A stretch of 64,000 nucleotides of DNA, from NCBI GenBank assembly GCA_946965045.2, contig OX337236.1:1302001-1366000 (forward strand), given 5' to 3'. This document shows positions 50,201-60,569 of the stretch, piece by piece. Source of the stretch: Epithemia pelagica. Its lineage: Eukaryota; Bacillariophyta; Bacillariophyceae; Surirellales; Surirellaceae. The notes under the pieces are model-generated. The model worked only from the letters and a program-made list of their open reading frames with translations, searched no databases and was not told the origin of the DNA. The stretch's first letter is position 1; each line of letters opens with the position of its first letter. The translations under genes and the position numbers were made by a program.

Positions 50201-52030
50201 TCTTGATTCTCTGCCCCTCCTACTTTGTAGCATTTTAGTTTAGGACCTACTTGAGCGTAACGAGGTATCAGATTGACCGTAGGCGCCATGGTCATTGAGA
50301 ATGGGCCATCCATTGATGGAGGCATTTTTCTCGATGTAGCACGTAGCACACAACATTTCGAGACCGAAGGACGTTGCTAATCGTCTCGTTCAATATTGAC
50401 TCGCTTGCCTTCCTACTTTGTAGCATTTTAGTTTAGAACCTACTTGAGCGTAACGAGGTATCAGATTGACCGTAGGCGCCATGGTCATTGAGAAGGTGCC
50501 ATCCATTGATGGAGGCAATTTTCTCGATGTAGCACGTAGCACACAACATTTCGAGACCGAAGGACGTTGCTACTCGTCTCGTTCAATATTGACTCGCTTG
50601 CCTTCCTACTTTGTAGCATTTTAGTTTAGGACATACTTGAGCGTAACGAGGTATCAGATTGACCGTAGGTGCCATGGTCATTGAGAATGGGCCATCCATT
50701 GATGGAGGCATTTTTCTCGATGTAGCACGTAGCACACAACATTTCGAGACCGAAGGACGTTGCTAATCGTCTCGTTCAAAATTGACTCGCTTGCCCTCCT
50801 ACTTTGTAGCATTTTAGTTTAGGACATACTTGAGCGTACCCAAGTCTCAGATTGACCGTAGGCGCCATGGTTATTGAGAAGGTGCCATCCATTGATGGAG
50901 GCATTTTTCCCGATGTAGCACGTAGCACACAACATTTCGAGACCGAAGGACGTTGCTAATCGTCTCGTTTAATATTGACTCGCTTGCCTTCCTACTTTGT
51001 AGCTTTTTAGTTTAGAATTTACTTGAGCGTACCCAAGTCTCAGATTGACCGTAGGCGCCATGGTTATTGAGAATGGGCCATCCATTGATGGAGGCATTTT
51101 TCCCGATGTAGCACGTAGCACACAACATTTCGAGACCGAAGGACGTTGCTACTCGTCTCGTTCCATATTGACTCTCTGCCCCTCCTACTTTGTCGCGTTT
51201 TAGTTTAGAACCTACTTGAGCGTAACGAGGTATCAGATTGACCGTAGGCGCCATGGTCATTGAGAAGGTGCCATCCATTGATGGAGGCATTTTTCTCGAT
51301 GTAGCACGTCGCACACAACATTTCGAGACCGAAGGACGTTACTACTCGTCTCGTTCAATATTGACTCGCTTGCCTTCCTACTTTGTAGCATTTTAGTTTA
51401 GAACCTACTTGAGCGTAACGAGGTATCAGATTGACCGTAGGCGCCATGGTCATTGAGAAGGTGCCATCCATTGATGGAGGCATTTTTCCCGATGTAGCAC
51501 GTAGCACACAACATTTCGAGACCGAAGGACGTTGCTAATCGTCTCGTTCAAAATTGACTCGCTGCCCCTCCTGCTTTGTAGCATTTTAGTTTAGAACCTA
51601 CTTGAGCGTAACGAGGTATCAGATTGACCGTAGGCGCCATGGTCATTGAGAATGGGCCATCCATTGATGGAGGCATTTTTCCCGATGTAGCACGTAGCAC
51701 ACAACATTTCGAGACCGAAGGACGTTGCTACTCGTCTCGTTCCATATTGACTCTCTGCCCCTCCTACTTTGTAGCATTTTAGTTTAGAACCTACTTGATC
51801 GTAACGAGGTATCAGATTGACCGTAGGCGCCATGGTCATTGAGAAGGTGCCATCCATTGATGGAGGCATTTTTTTCTCGATGTAGCACGTTGCACACAAC
51901 ATTTCGAGACCGAAGGACGTTGCGATTTGCTCCTTCAATTTGGACTCGCTGCCCCTCCTACTTTGTAGCATTTTAGTTTAGGACATACTTGAGCGTACCC
52001 AGGTCTCAGATTGACCGTAGGTGCCATGGT
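50201..52030 (+). repeat. Left 193 bp satellite array
   Basis: The marker TACTTTGTAG, or a close variant, recurs at 50221, 50414, 50607, 50800, 50993, 51186, 51379, 51572, 51765 and 51959. That is a period of exactly 193 bp (194 at the innermost step). Variant units alternate between ATTGAGAATGGGCC and ATTGAGAAGGTGCC. The array ends in mid-unit near 52030. Confidence 0.93.
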
Positions 52031-52195
52031 GTTTATTATCCTAGTAGCGACCATCAACGGAAGTGGTGTTTCCATTTGGTAGTTTGCCCTTTGAATCCGT
52101 AAGTTTCTATGACTTCTGTATGACTTCTGAGTGATGATTCAAGGAAGTTGAAGAATAGTCAATGCTATTTTGATTTATATCTAGTTCAACGTTGT

Positions 52196-52717
52196 TTAGG
52201 ACTGCATGTAGTTGTCGTAAAGATTCTCGCAGTCATCTTGTTGGGTCTCGGCAAAGTCGAAAGAAAGATCGCTATCAACAGCAGTTCCACGGGAGGATAC
52301 AGTCTGAGCACTACGCATCGAGATGCTGCTCATGATTGAGAAACGTGATGCAGGCTTTTCGATCTCCTCGTTGACTGGGCTAAGGTCGTCGGCAAACTTG
52401 ATTTTCAGGTGGCGTACTGGAGTCTTGTCTCCACCATTCAATCCTTCTTCCTCTAAATTGTCGCGAATCTTGGTGATTGATTCTTGAACGGTTCCAAGAA
52501 CAACTACGGTTTTGTCCCCACATTCTTGATCCAATCCTTCCGAGAGCAATTCTGCCTTTCCAATGGTTGCTGTCTCTGCCTTGATTTTTGTTTTCTTGAG
52601 GGCACCTTGTTCAGTTGGGCGCACGGCAGATTTTGACACACTGGTTCGAACAACACTTGTGTGTGTGCGGTTTTGAAGGCGCGCACTAACACGGCGCTTG
52701 TCGATATAGAGTGACAT
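52196..52717 (-). CDS. Unknown 173-residue cargo protein
   Basis: It starts at an ATG, has no intron, and is predicted to be polar and partly disordered. It has a basic N-terminus (YIDKRRVSARLQNRTHTS), a Lys-rich middle, a short Val-rich strand (KTVVVLGTVQESI), and an acidic/Ser-rich C-terminus ending in YDNYMQS. No known domain was recognised. It lies immediately inside the left satellite array and is divergent from the next gene, so the pair may share a promoter. Inclusion as a gene rests on its clean open frame and its position between structural parts of the element. Confidence 0.5.
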   Translation of the reverse strand: MSLYIDKRRVSARLQNRTHTSVVRTSVSKSAVRPTEQGALKKTKIKAETATIGKAELLSEGLDQECGDKTVVVLGTVQESITKIRDNLEEEGLNGGDKTPVRHLKIKFADDLSPVNEEIEKPASRFSIMSSISMRSAQTVSSRGTAVDSDLSFDFAETQQDDCENLYDNYMQS

Positions 52718-53195
52718 TGTGTTGTTGCTTTTGTTGTTGTAGTTGCAGTTGTTCTTGATGTGTTTCTCGTTGACGCCGTTTTATGAAGGTCGCTGTCGGC
52801 TCTGTCTCTCGTTGATGTTTGATTGATGTGACGTCTCACCATAAAATCGGATCTCGTATGGGAAGCCGGCTTGCGGCTCAACGCTCAACGGAAGAAAATT
52901 TTCTTAAGTAACTTGTCACACTTTCGTAATTGCTCCCGAGTGGCAATAGTAGGAAGTCCCCAACCGTTCCCCCAAATCAAATGAAGTTTACTACATGTCG
53001 TCTGAGAAATCGATTTTACGACGTAAGAGCTTTTCCGAAGGAGAGGAGAGAATCGATAGGCCACCTGAATGAAGTGCTCACCTGAGGAAAGAGCTTTTGT
53101 TTGCAAATCAAAACGAGCGTAGAAGTAAGTGGTTCCGCGGCATCTTAATCATTGCTTACAATGGTGGCAATAACCTCGACTCATTGATTCTCTCT
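52718..53195. promoter_or_regulatory. Divergent promoter region of the two small cargo genes
   Basis: 478 bp between divergent starts, with no open frame on either strand that extends through it. It has a TTGTTG/CAACAA-rich stretch near 52720-52745. Confidence 0.35.
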
Positions 53196-53756
53196 ATGCT
53201 TAGGACGGATCGAAGTACAATGTCCGAACACGAGAATGAATCGCGCAATCGGATTCTCCTTCCTAACGGCTTTCACCTCGTACAAGATACGGGGAGCAAC
53301 ATCGAGCTCCAAGGAAGCCGCTTAACCATCTACGGTGAAGCGGGTGTGAACGTACACCTTCAAGACGCCACTCTCGGGGAGAAAGGAGAAAAGGGGACAC
53401 TTGTTGTGGATCGAGGCGTGATTCTTTTACAGCGCTCCAGGTATGGTACCAACGGTGGAATGCTATCAATTTGCGCGTTTGGCCGTGACAAGAAGGACGA
53501 TTCGATGCCTGACATCGTCATCCCAGTCGGATCGGTTCACAACAAAATTCGCTCCAAGAAGTTCCGTTCCAAAAATGGGTCCCTTGTCAAAGGAGAACTC
53601 ACCATTGAGACCTCTCACTCCTTGGATACCAAGGTGACAATGGGACCCATGATCATTACTGTGCGAATGAGTCTTACTGGGATGAATGCATTCATGTCGC
53701 TCTATGACAAAGCAACGGAGACGTGGCCCAACCAGGAAAGTGTTAAAATCACGTAA
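53196..53756 (+). CDS. Unknown 186-residue cargo protein
   Basis: The frame is open from 53097 but the first ATG is at 53196 (MLRTDRSTMSEH); a second is at 53220. The predicted structure is mostly beta strand: ILLPNGFHLVQDTG, IELQGSRLTIYGEAG, VNVHLQDATLG, TLVVDRGVILLQRS. This suggests a beta-sandwich or beta-helix-like fold. The C-terminal half has alternating strands and a short helical end. No signal peptide and no known domain was recognised. It converges on the transposase gene, with 115 bp between stops. It could be structural or DNA-binding; function unknown. Confidence 0.55.
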   Translation: MLRTDRSTMSEHENESRNRILLPNGFHLVQDTGSNIELQGSRLTIYGEAGVNVHLQDATLGEKGEKGTLVVDRGVILLQRSRYGTNGGMLSICAFGRDKKDDSMPDIVIPVGSVHNKIRSKKFRSKNGSLVKGELTIETSHSLDTKVTMGPMIITVRMSLTGMNAFMSLYDKATETWPNQESVKIT

Positions 53757-53871
53757 GCGGGTAACAAATGATAGTTAGTATTCTTATTCATGGTGGTTTC
53801 CTAATTTCATAATATGTAGAGAGGCGCAAACATGTAGAATGAGTGTAGTTCTTGTGCACACAGAAGTTTCA

Positions 53872-56800
53872 TTAAGTCGCATTTCCTCCTTTCGCCGCAG
53901 CAAAGTTCATGGCGTGCTGCTCGATACAAGTTCGTTGTTTCCCATATCGAATGCCCACAGATGGCTTGCACACTGGTGTTCCCACGTAGGTTATCGAGCG
54001 CCAAGTCTTGGTGAACATGCGGCATTGTGGATGGCCACACATGGCTCGCGTGTCATTCTTACAAATAACACATTTACGCTTCATGCCTCTTTGGTCTGAT
54101 GAAGAAACGTTGTCCTGTTCAACAACGCTGTGACAAACGACCGAATCAATTGTAAGCTCAGAAAATACGGACGCGGGTGATATACTGCTTGAACAGGTAT
54201 GGCCAACACTTGATGGCACAGTTACGGAGGCATCCGTACACACCGAAAGGTTGTTTGTCACTGGCAAGCTTTCAAGCACACCCGCTCTTCGTTCAACTGA
54301 ACTGCGTTCGGAATATGGATTGTTGATTAAGTCATAAGCCAGCATATCCGCAAAGTCGTGGATTGAGGTATTCAGGAAAGGTTCCACTTGCATGTGAAAA
54401 CGCAGTGCAAGATAACAATCAACCACCGTCATACCGAAGACTGTCGTCACAATCCGAAACCACCGATTTTTAGTTAACCATAGTTCTTCGAGGCGTAGAA
54501 GACCCTGACGGATGTGATTGTGCCGGTCAATTGCATTGGCGTGCCGAAAGTATTTTGAAATACAGTCGGGACGCTCGACTCTCCGCTGCTTGATATTTCC
54601 AAACACATCTGTGAAGCGAGCAATGTATGGTGCGCCCGGTTGAGTATGCCCGGCATCTTTGGTCATGACAAAGAGAAGAACCTTCCTTGTATTGTACTTG
54701 TACCCAACCGCTACGAGCTTCACTCCAGTGACAGGGGCAGTACACTCCATGACAAGGTAGGCTCCGGATGGAAAAGACTTCATCTGCTTCTCGATCTGTT
54801 TCTTGGGAAACCATGAGTGCGCTGTCTTCACAGCACCAATGAACTCATGTCCATCCGTGTTCAGCCCTTTCTCTTTGTCCACGTAGAACGGAAAGGAAGT
54901 GCGATTGCGTCGATCGTCCTGTTCCCTCCACGAACACTTGAGGCATTCAGCGACCTGGACACTTCCAAACCAGGAGTCGCCTAAATACAGGTAGCGCTTG
55001 GAGGCCTTTCCAGCTTCGTGGCGTGCGCTTGACAGCTGTCCACTGTATTGTGAACCTTCGACAAGCCGCAGTGTGCAGCCGCCCGATGGACCAGACTTCG
55101 CGACAAACTTCTTACGCCGCATTGGGACTCTTCCTTCTTGGATTTCAAGATGGGTCAGACACCCTGTCGTGGTGTCGGCGACCACCTGTGAATGAAATAA
55201 GGTAGTAAGGTCAGACACATTAAGTCTTCAAAACATTGTCTGTCTGGTGTTAGCTTACCTTGAACTCCGTCCCAAGAGGTTTGGGCTTGCGGGCAATAAA
55301 TGAGATATGCGGCAACAAAGATTGCTTGGTCGTTCGTGGTCGAAACGCACTCATCGACTCGTCAAGCACTTGAACCACGGACGACGCAATTATTTGTCGG
55401 CGGTTCTCATTGAACCTATCAATCAGGGGACGGATTTCATTCCATTTGTCATTCGGATCCGTCCCCCTGAAGGCATGATAGAGATGCGTCTTAATGTCGT
55501 TGAACCTACTCTCTGCCATGATGTTTTCGCCTTTCGTTCCAAAATTTACATGTGGTGATAACCGACGAGTGCTAGGATCCTGGAAAAGAGCCTTTCCTCC
55601 TACACCAAGGGGACTTGCCGCGACGATAATCCCCCAAACTTTCCACCACTCGCCTTCCGTAACCATTCGAATTTTCTTCTTTGTATCACGCTTTTGATTC
55701 AATCGATCTAAACTAAGATTAAGGACTCTCAACTGATTTTGCCAGTTCCCTGTACAGAGGCCGATTGCAAGAAAGTGAGACTGTTGAACTTCTGCGATGT
55801 AGAAACAAAGAGTAGTGCTGACTTACCTGGCCAGAAGTGCATCAACAAGTCAAGAAATGGAAAGGAGTATTTTTCATTCTCGTGGCTTATTTCACTTTTA
55901 CTCATCCTTTTGCCGAAGTTGTAGCCAACGATTGCATTCTTCTCATAGTCCGACACTTGATGATCCGGCGATGAATCCTCGACTATCTTCCACTCAAATC
56001 TTCTTTTGTCCTCTTTCCTTCGTAGCTGTTGACCCGTTAAATCGGTCGTTGGCTCACTCTCTCCGTCAAAAAGCACAGTCCATAGGTTTCCTTTTGCCAC
56101 TGGATTCTTCTTCCCGTCGACAACTGTTCCCCATTGAGCATTGTTGCCATTCTTGTGAACTCGATCTCCAATGTCGATTCCTTTTTTCTTGGGAGGCTTG
56201 ACGACTACGGTCCAGTTGCTTTCAATAAGATGGTCTTTGGTAAGCTTGTATTGCTCCATTTTATGCCTGTGACGATCTTCGTCTCTTTCAACCAAAGCCC
56301 CGAAAGCCAATTGGCGTGCTTGTGCTTGTTCTTGTTCAGCTCCGTCATCCTCGTCATCATAGACAAGTTCCACGGGTACATCTTCTTCGAGTTCTTCATC
56401 GGCAGCTGCATCTTCATCCTGATCTTCATGTTCGTTGTCACTATCTTCATCATCATTTTGCCTGGTCGTTGGTGGGTTGTTCTGATTGTTCGGAGGTGCA
56501 TCTTGACCTTGAGCGTTGTCCAGGATCGCCGCTTGTGCCAAAACTTCAATTTCTTCATCGTCGCTTACATCTGTTAATATCACTCCACCAACAGTGCGAG
56601 GAGCCTCTGAAGTCGTTGTCGTTGCTGCGGTCGTTGCAGTGGTCGTTGCAGTGGTCGTTGCCGTGGTCGTTGGTGCAGCAGTCGTTGTCATTACCGATTG
56701 CATTGGTGTGGTTGTTCCTGCTGTCGATGCCGCTGCCGTCGGCCTTGCTGTCGTCTCGACTGGGGTGTTCGTTGTCGTTGTCGCGCTCGTTGTCGCGCTC

Positions 56801-57207
56801 GTTGTCGCGCTCGTTGTCGCGCTCGTTGTCGTTGTCGTGGTTGCCGTTGGCATTGACGTGGATGTTGCTGTCCTCGATGCCGTTGTCATTGTCCTTGCTA
56901 CGGTTTCGGCTGGAACTGGAGTATTTGATACTGTGGTTGTTGTTGAGATCGTAGGTCGAGGTCCGGTTGCTGCAACTGGATCTGGTTGTCCAGGAAAACC
57001 TTCATCTTGCTTGGGGAATCGAAGCTGTGGGGAAGAGCGTTCATTTCTTAGCTCTGTTAGATTTCCTCTTTCGTCCACTCCAGCGACCATCCACTTATGA
57101 AATTCGACTGCTTCAACAATAATGCATGGGATGTCTCCACGCCTCATGAAACATCTCGATCCAATCCCCAAACCACATGATTTAGGCCTCGGCGGCAGTG
57201 GTTCCAT
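53872..57207 (-). CDS. PiggyBac-like DDE transposase (three exons)
   Basis: Exons are 57207-55827, 55749-55259 and 55185-53872. The introns (77 and 73 bp) have GTAAGT/GTAAGC donors and ACAG acceptors. Splicing joins HFWP-G-NWQNQLRVLN and GTEFK-VVADTTTG, both characteristic of DDE_Tnp_1_7. The protein is 1061 residues. The catalytic triad is D590 (VLDESMSAFRPR), D694 (LYLGDSWFGS) and D844 (HANAIDRHNH). A C-terminal Cys/His-rich zinc domain follows (CVICKN ... CGHPQC ... C). The N-terminal ~400 residues are unusual. They include two small beta-rich modules (GIGSRCFMRR..., GDRVHKNGNNAQWGTVV...LWTVLFDGE) resembling Tudor/SH3-like readers, separated by a Thr-repeat and acidic linker. Ordinary piggyBac transposases are about 600 residues. 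Confidence 0.87.
56590..56880. repeat. Thr-coding microsatellite-like tract in the transposase
   Basis: Imperfect GTTGTCG/GTGGTCGTTGC units encode long Thr/Ala runs in the N-terminal linker. The tract includes four near-identical 12 bp copies (CTCGTTGTCGCG) at about 56785-56830. Confidence 0.75.
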
Positions 57208-57645
57208 TGCTGTATCGTTCTCGTGCGTTTTGGTCTTCTCAAGTTTCTAAGAGGTTATTGAGAATTGCTGTTTGTGTGTCCAATCTCCATTAGCGGTCAA
57301 AAGCAACTTTTCGACTTGCAAGCAAGCACATGGTTGATTGTTGAATGAACTGTGGAACGATGTTGGAGGGAAGATGTAGTTTTTGTGGAGCAGTCGCTAC
57401 AAAAGCGCGTGTTCCGCATGCCCGCCCGCCTTAATTAAACGACAAGAATGTTCTAAACATAATGAAATATGTAACAAAATTTAACGTTTTAACCGTATTC
57501 CCGTTGAATCGAAAGATTTTTTCCAAGTGTGGTCTGATTTGTTTTTTTGTCAAGTGGTCTGCAGACCAGGCAATGACGAACGCTCTCTGTCTGAGAAACG
57601 CTTGAAAACCCAAGACTCTCTGAGAAACCCCTACTCTACAAAAAG
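57208..57645. promoter_or_regulatory. Divergent promoter region of transposase and SET-fusion gene
   Basis: 438 bp lie between the divergent starts. There is no open frame of note. Coupling of the two largest genes of the element through one regulatory region is plausible. Confidence 0.4.
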
Positions 57646-60426
57646 ATGGAGAGGAGAACAATGAAAACACGAAGTCAATCTGAATCGCGTCTCAAGGCGC
57701 TTGCTCATGTTGCAGTTGCTGCCTCGGAGGCGGAGTCGGAGCCACATTCACCATCACCTATGGCAGCAGCAGACGAAGCAACAATGGCAGCAACAGAAGA
57801 AGCGAGAGCAAGCCATCGGTTTCTTACAGACGAAGACCTCCATAAAGTCAACGAGAAAAAGCATGCAGACAGTCGTCGCGGCAAGCTAAAGGACGACAAT
57901 GCATACACGGACTCGGCGTCGGCTTTGAAACAGCGCCTCAGCGAGCAACGGAAAAAGGATTATGCGGAGGCTGTCGCTGCAGTAAAGAAAGTCAAGGCCC
58001 ATGGACGGGATCCATGGGACAATTTCATCCGAGGACTGAAGTTTCTGTCCACTTCGATCAAGGATGGCACTGTGCTGATCAACGCATACGGAGTGTTTGT
58101 GGCAAAGAAGATTGGCGTCACATTTTCGGTGACAGATGCGCCCATTCGCAAATCAGGCACAGGCATCAAGAACTCTAATACGGCCCCCAAGAAAAATGAC
58201 TACGGACTGGAAGTTGGGGAAGTTGTGCCCAAGTCCGTTGGGATTGGGATCCCAACCAAGCAAACTCGAAACAACTCGTGCCTCAAGTTTCGACAGTTCA
58301 GCTTCTCCCTCAAGAATGATCCGATCTTCAAGATTATGCTGGGGACAAAACACATCTTCACAGTCAAGAAGTCGGGCCTCAAGGCTGAAGAGGGAAAAGA
58401 AGGCCCCGGGTTTGGTCTTTTTTCTGTACAAGAGCACAAAGTAGGTGAGGTGATTGGTGTGTATGCAGGGTTGGATATCACCTCTCGGACCGTCGGTCGG
58501 ACCGAGTACGCAATTCAGTTTGGAGAGCACGGAGAACGCATCGTTCAAGCCGACAACGAGGATTTCTTTTTCATGGGGTTTCATTTGATGAATGATCCCC
58601 AGTATCACCTCTACGATACAGAAGAAGGACCTGACGAAGCACACCAGGACTACAACGTGCGTATCGACAAGAATCTGCTAGTTCGTGTGATCAAGGACAT
58701 CGCGGAGGGGGACGAGCTGTTTTTATTCTACAACCTTAGCTCGGACACCAAGACGATCGCAGCCTCAAAGGAAGGCGGTGAGGAGCCTGATGAGGATGTG
58801 CAGAAGAAGCGAGGTCGATCCAGCCAGGATGATTCTCCGAAGAAGGTGAAGAAGATGAAGATGGGTGGTTCTGGTGGTAATGCTCCTGCTCCTGATGTTG
58901 CCATTCAACAGCACTACCAACCGCACGACCTTCAACTGCACCATCCTGTTCCCGCCGCTGCTGCTCCTGATGTTGCCATTCAACAGCACTACCAACCGCA
59001 CGACCTTCAACTGCACCATCCTGTTCCCGCTGCTGCTGTTCCTCATGATGTTGCCACTCAACAGCACTACCAACCGCACGACCTTCAACTGCACCATCCT
59101 GTTCCCGCCGCTGCTGCTCCTGATGTTGCCATTCAACAGCACTACCAACCGCACGACCTTCAACTGCACCATCCTGTTCCCGTCGCTGCTGTTCCTCATG
59201 ATGTTGCCACTCAACAGCACCACTACAATTCTCCGCAAATACACCACCTTCAACCACACCATCATCCTCAGTACCACAGTCCACCATACCATCATCCTCC
59301 ACATTCCCACTACACGCCCGGGCATTTCTATGATGAGCATCATCGGCCCCATGTCTTGGTGGCTCAGGGGCAGCTCCCTTATGAAGGATACGGGCAGGTT
59401 CAGCCACAACCAAGCATTCCATATGACGCCCCGATACTCAATGAAAACCCCAGTCCGGAGGACTCTCACCAGGTGGAAGCGGTTGAGGAGGAACCAAATC
59501 CGGCAGAGAAAGCAAAAGAACTGAATAAAAACTATGGCCACTTGTTGATCAATTATGAGGGTGATCCACGAGGACGTTTTTTGGTCGCTCCGACAGAGCT
59601 TCTTGGATTGTTGCGTGATGTCTGGTCTCTCGGAACGGAGAAGCATGGGGACGACAAGATTTCGAAGAGAATGCGGGGTGTGCAACAATACACCCCACAA
59701 ATCCAAATGCGCATGTTTGACGGTGAAGGATTAGTGGCACATGACGAATTCACACCCTGGGGGAAGAAGCGGGTAGCTGAAATTGTGGCAACATTCAAGA
59801 AGACTCTTGCTCAAGCCCTTGTGGACATGGAGTACGCAGAGGATGACTCCTTTGCTGAAGGTATCCAGATCCACCTGTCGCTCCTCAAGACCACATTTGA
59901 AAAGGTGCAAGAGCCACATCTGGATTTCAAATGGGATGTGGTCACGCCAAGTCCGGACGAGGAACAGGGTTCGACTGAACAGAAAGGGACACCCCAAGGC
60001 AACGTCAAGACTCGTGGAAAGGGACGAAAAAAAGCGCCGTTCCGAGAACGTGTCCCATTTGCTGTTTTTGTGCCCCTGACGGAGGACGGAATGACTTTAG
60101 AATTGTGGCGGCACCGCAAGGACCACAAGAAGAATAGGCATCAGTTGGGTGAGGTGGTCGACGTTCCCTATGGAACGTTCCTCATGATGCAAGGCAATAC
60201 TGTTCACGCCGGAGGCTTCTTGACCAGTGCCCAAGGCAATCCACGTGCCCATTTCTACATGTATCAAGGGCGTGATCAAACCATTCATCCATATCTTCCC
60301 AAAAACGAGTACCAGTTACCACCCTACTACAACTCAGAAGATCGTCTCGCAACATATTACCGGCACAGTCAGCATGTCCACTATAAATCTCCAAAGAAAG
60401 TTCGTGGCGCACTTCTTCTAAAATAA
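57646..60426 (+). CDS. Fusion of a SET-domain methyltransferase and a putative 2-oxoglutarate/Fe(II) oxygenase
   Basis: 926 residues, single exon, from an ATG. Residues 1-240 are charged and helical. A SET domain follows at about 250-365. It has the SAM-site G-x-G (GPGFGLFS), the VYAG strand, a NxxR/ND-type motif (MGFHLMNDP, then YNVRI) in place of the usual NHS, and the closing EGDELFLFYN. Residues 416-526 are tandem His/Pro/Gln repeats. The C-terminal ~300 residues look like a double-stranded beta-helix oxygenase. They have an H-x-D (H758, D760 in PHLDFKW), a distal His (H854 in TVHAGGF), and an Arg 13 residues later (R867 in NPRAHFYMY) that could bind 2-oxoglutarate. SET enzymes methylate lysines, usually of histones; such oxygenases can demethylate or hydroxylate protein or DNA. 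The target is unknown. It lies in the transposon, divergent from the transposase. Confidence 0.72.
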   Translation: MERRTMKTRSQSESRLKALAHVAVAASEAESEPHSPSPMAAADEATMAATEEARASHRFLTDEDLHKVNEKKHADSRRGKLKDDNAYTDSASALKQRLSEQRKKDYAEAVAAVKKVKAHGRDPWDNFIRGLKFLSTSIKDGTVLINAYGVFVAKKIGVTFSVTDAPIRKSGTGIKNSNTAPKKNDYGLEVGEVVPKSVGIGIPTKQTRNNSCLKFRQFSFSLKNDPIFKIMLGTKHIFTVKKSGLKAEEGKEGPGFGLFSVQEHKVGEVIGVYAGLDITSRTVGRTEYAIQFGEHGERIVQADNEDFFFMGFHLMNDPQYHLYDTEEGPDEAHQDYNVRIDKNLLVRVIKDIAEGDELFLFYNLSSDTKTIAASKEGGEEPDEDVQKKRGRSSQDDSPKKVKKMKMGGSGGNAPAPDVAIQQHYQPHDLQLHHPVPAAAAPDVAIQQHYQPHDLQLHHPVPAAAVPHDVATQQHYQPHDLQLHHPVPAAAAPDVAIQQHYQPHDLQLHHPVPVAAVPHDVATQQHHYNSPQIHHLQPHHHPQYHSPPYHHPPHSHYTPGHFYDEHHRPHVLVAQGQLPYEGYGQVQPQPSIPYDAPILNENPSPEDSHQVEAVEEEPNPAEKAKELNKNYGHLLINYEGDPRGRFLVAPTELLGLLRDVWSLGTEKHGDDKISKRMRGVQQYTPQIQMRMFDGEGLVAHDEFTPWGKKRVAEIVATFKKTLAQALVDMEYAEDDSFAEGIQIHLSLLKTTFEKVQEPHLDFKWDVVTPSPDEEQGSTEQKGTPQGNVKTRGKGRKKAPFRERVPFAVFVPLTEDGMTLELWRHRKDHKKNRHQLGEVVDVPYGTFLMMQGNTVHAGGFLTSAQGNPRAHFYMYQGRDQTIHPYLPKNEYQLPPYYNSEDRLATYYRHSQHVHYKSPKKVRGALLLK
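58891..59223 (+). repeat. 75/78 bp coding minisatellite
   Basis: Units start at 58891, 58966, 59041, 59119 and 59194 (the last is partial). They encode 25-26 residue repeats around QQHYQPHDLQLHHPVP. The units are nearly identical, so the array is young. Length is a multiple of three in every unit, so the frame is kept. Confidence 0.92.
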
Positions 60427-60569
60427 AAAACTATAAGTTTATGCTTGCGTGATAGACTTTCGTCTGTTGTTGTAATCCATGACCTCCCCAATTCCATTTC
60501 TCGTCTCAATCGTCCCCTGTCTCCGACATCTTCAGACAACACTTAAAAATTGATTTGAAGCTTGCCCAA
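60427..60569. other. 3' region of the SET-fusion gene
   Basis: A short non-coding stretch leads into the right satellite array. Nothing else was seen. Confidence 0.4.

Noticed and set aside
50201-52030. CRISPR-like array
   Set aside because: The whole 193 bp unit is conserved, with no alternating repeat and unique spacer, and the host is a eukaryote.
56516-57100. 194-codon plus-strand Val/Ala-rich frame resembling a membrane protein
   Set aside because: It is the antisense of the Thr-repeat tract in the transposase. The hydrophobic look comes from GTT/GTC repeats.
58865-59524. Frames on both strands over the minisatellite (219 and 313 codons)
   Set aside because: They are shadows of the repeat region of the SET-fusion gene.
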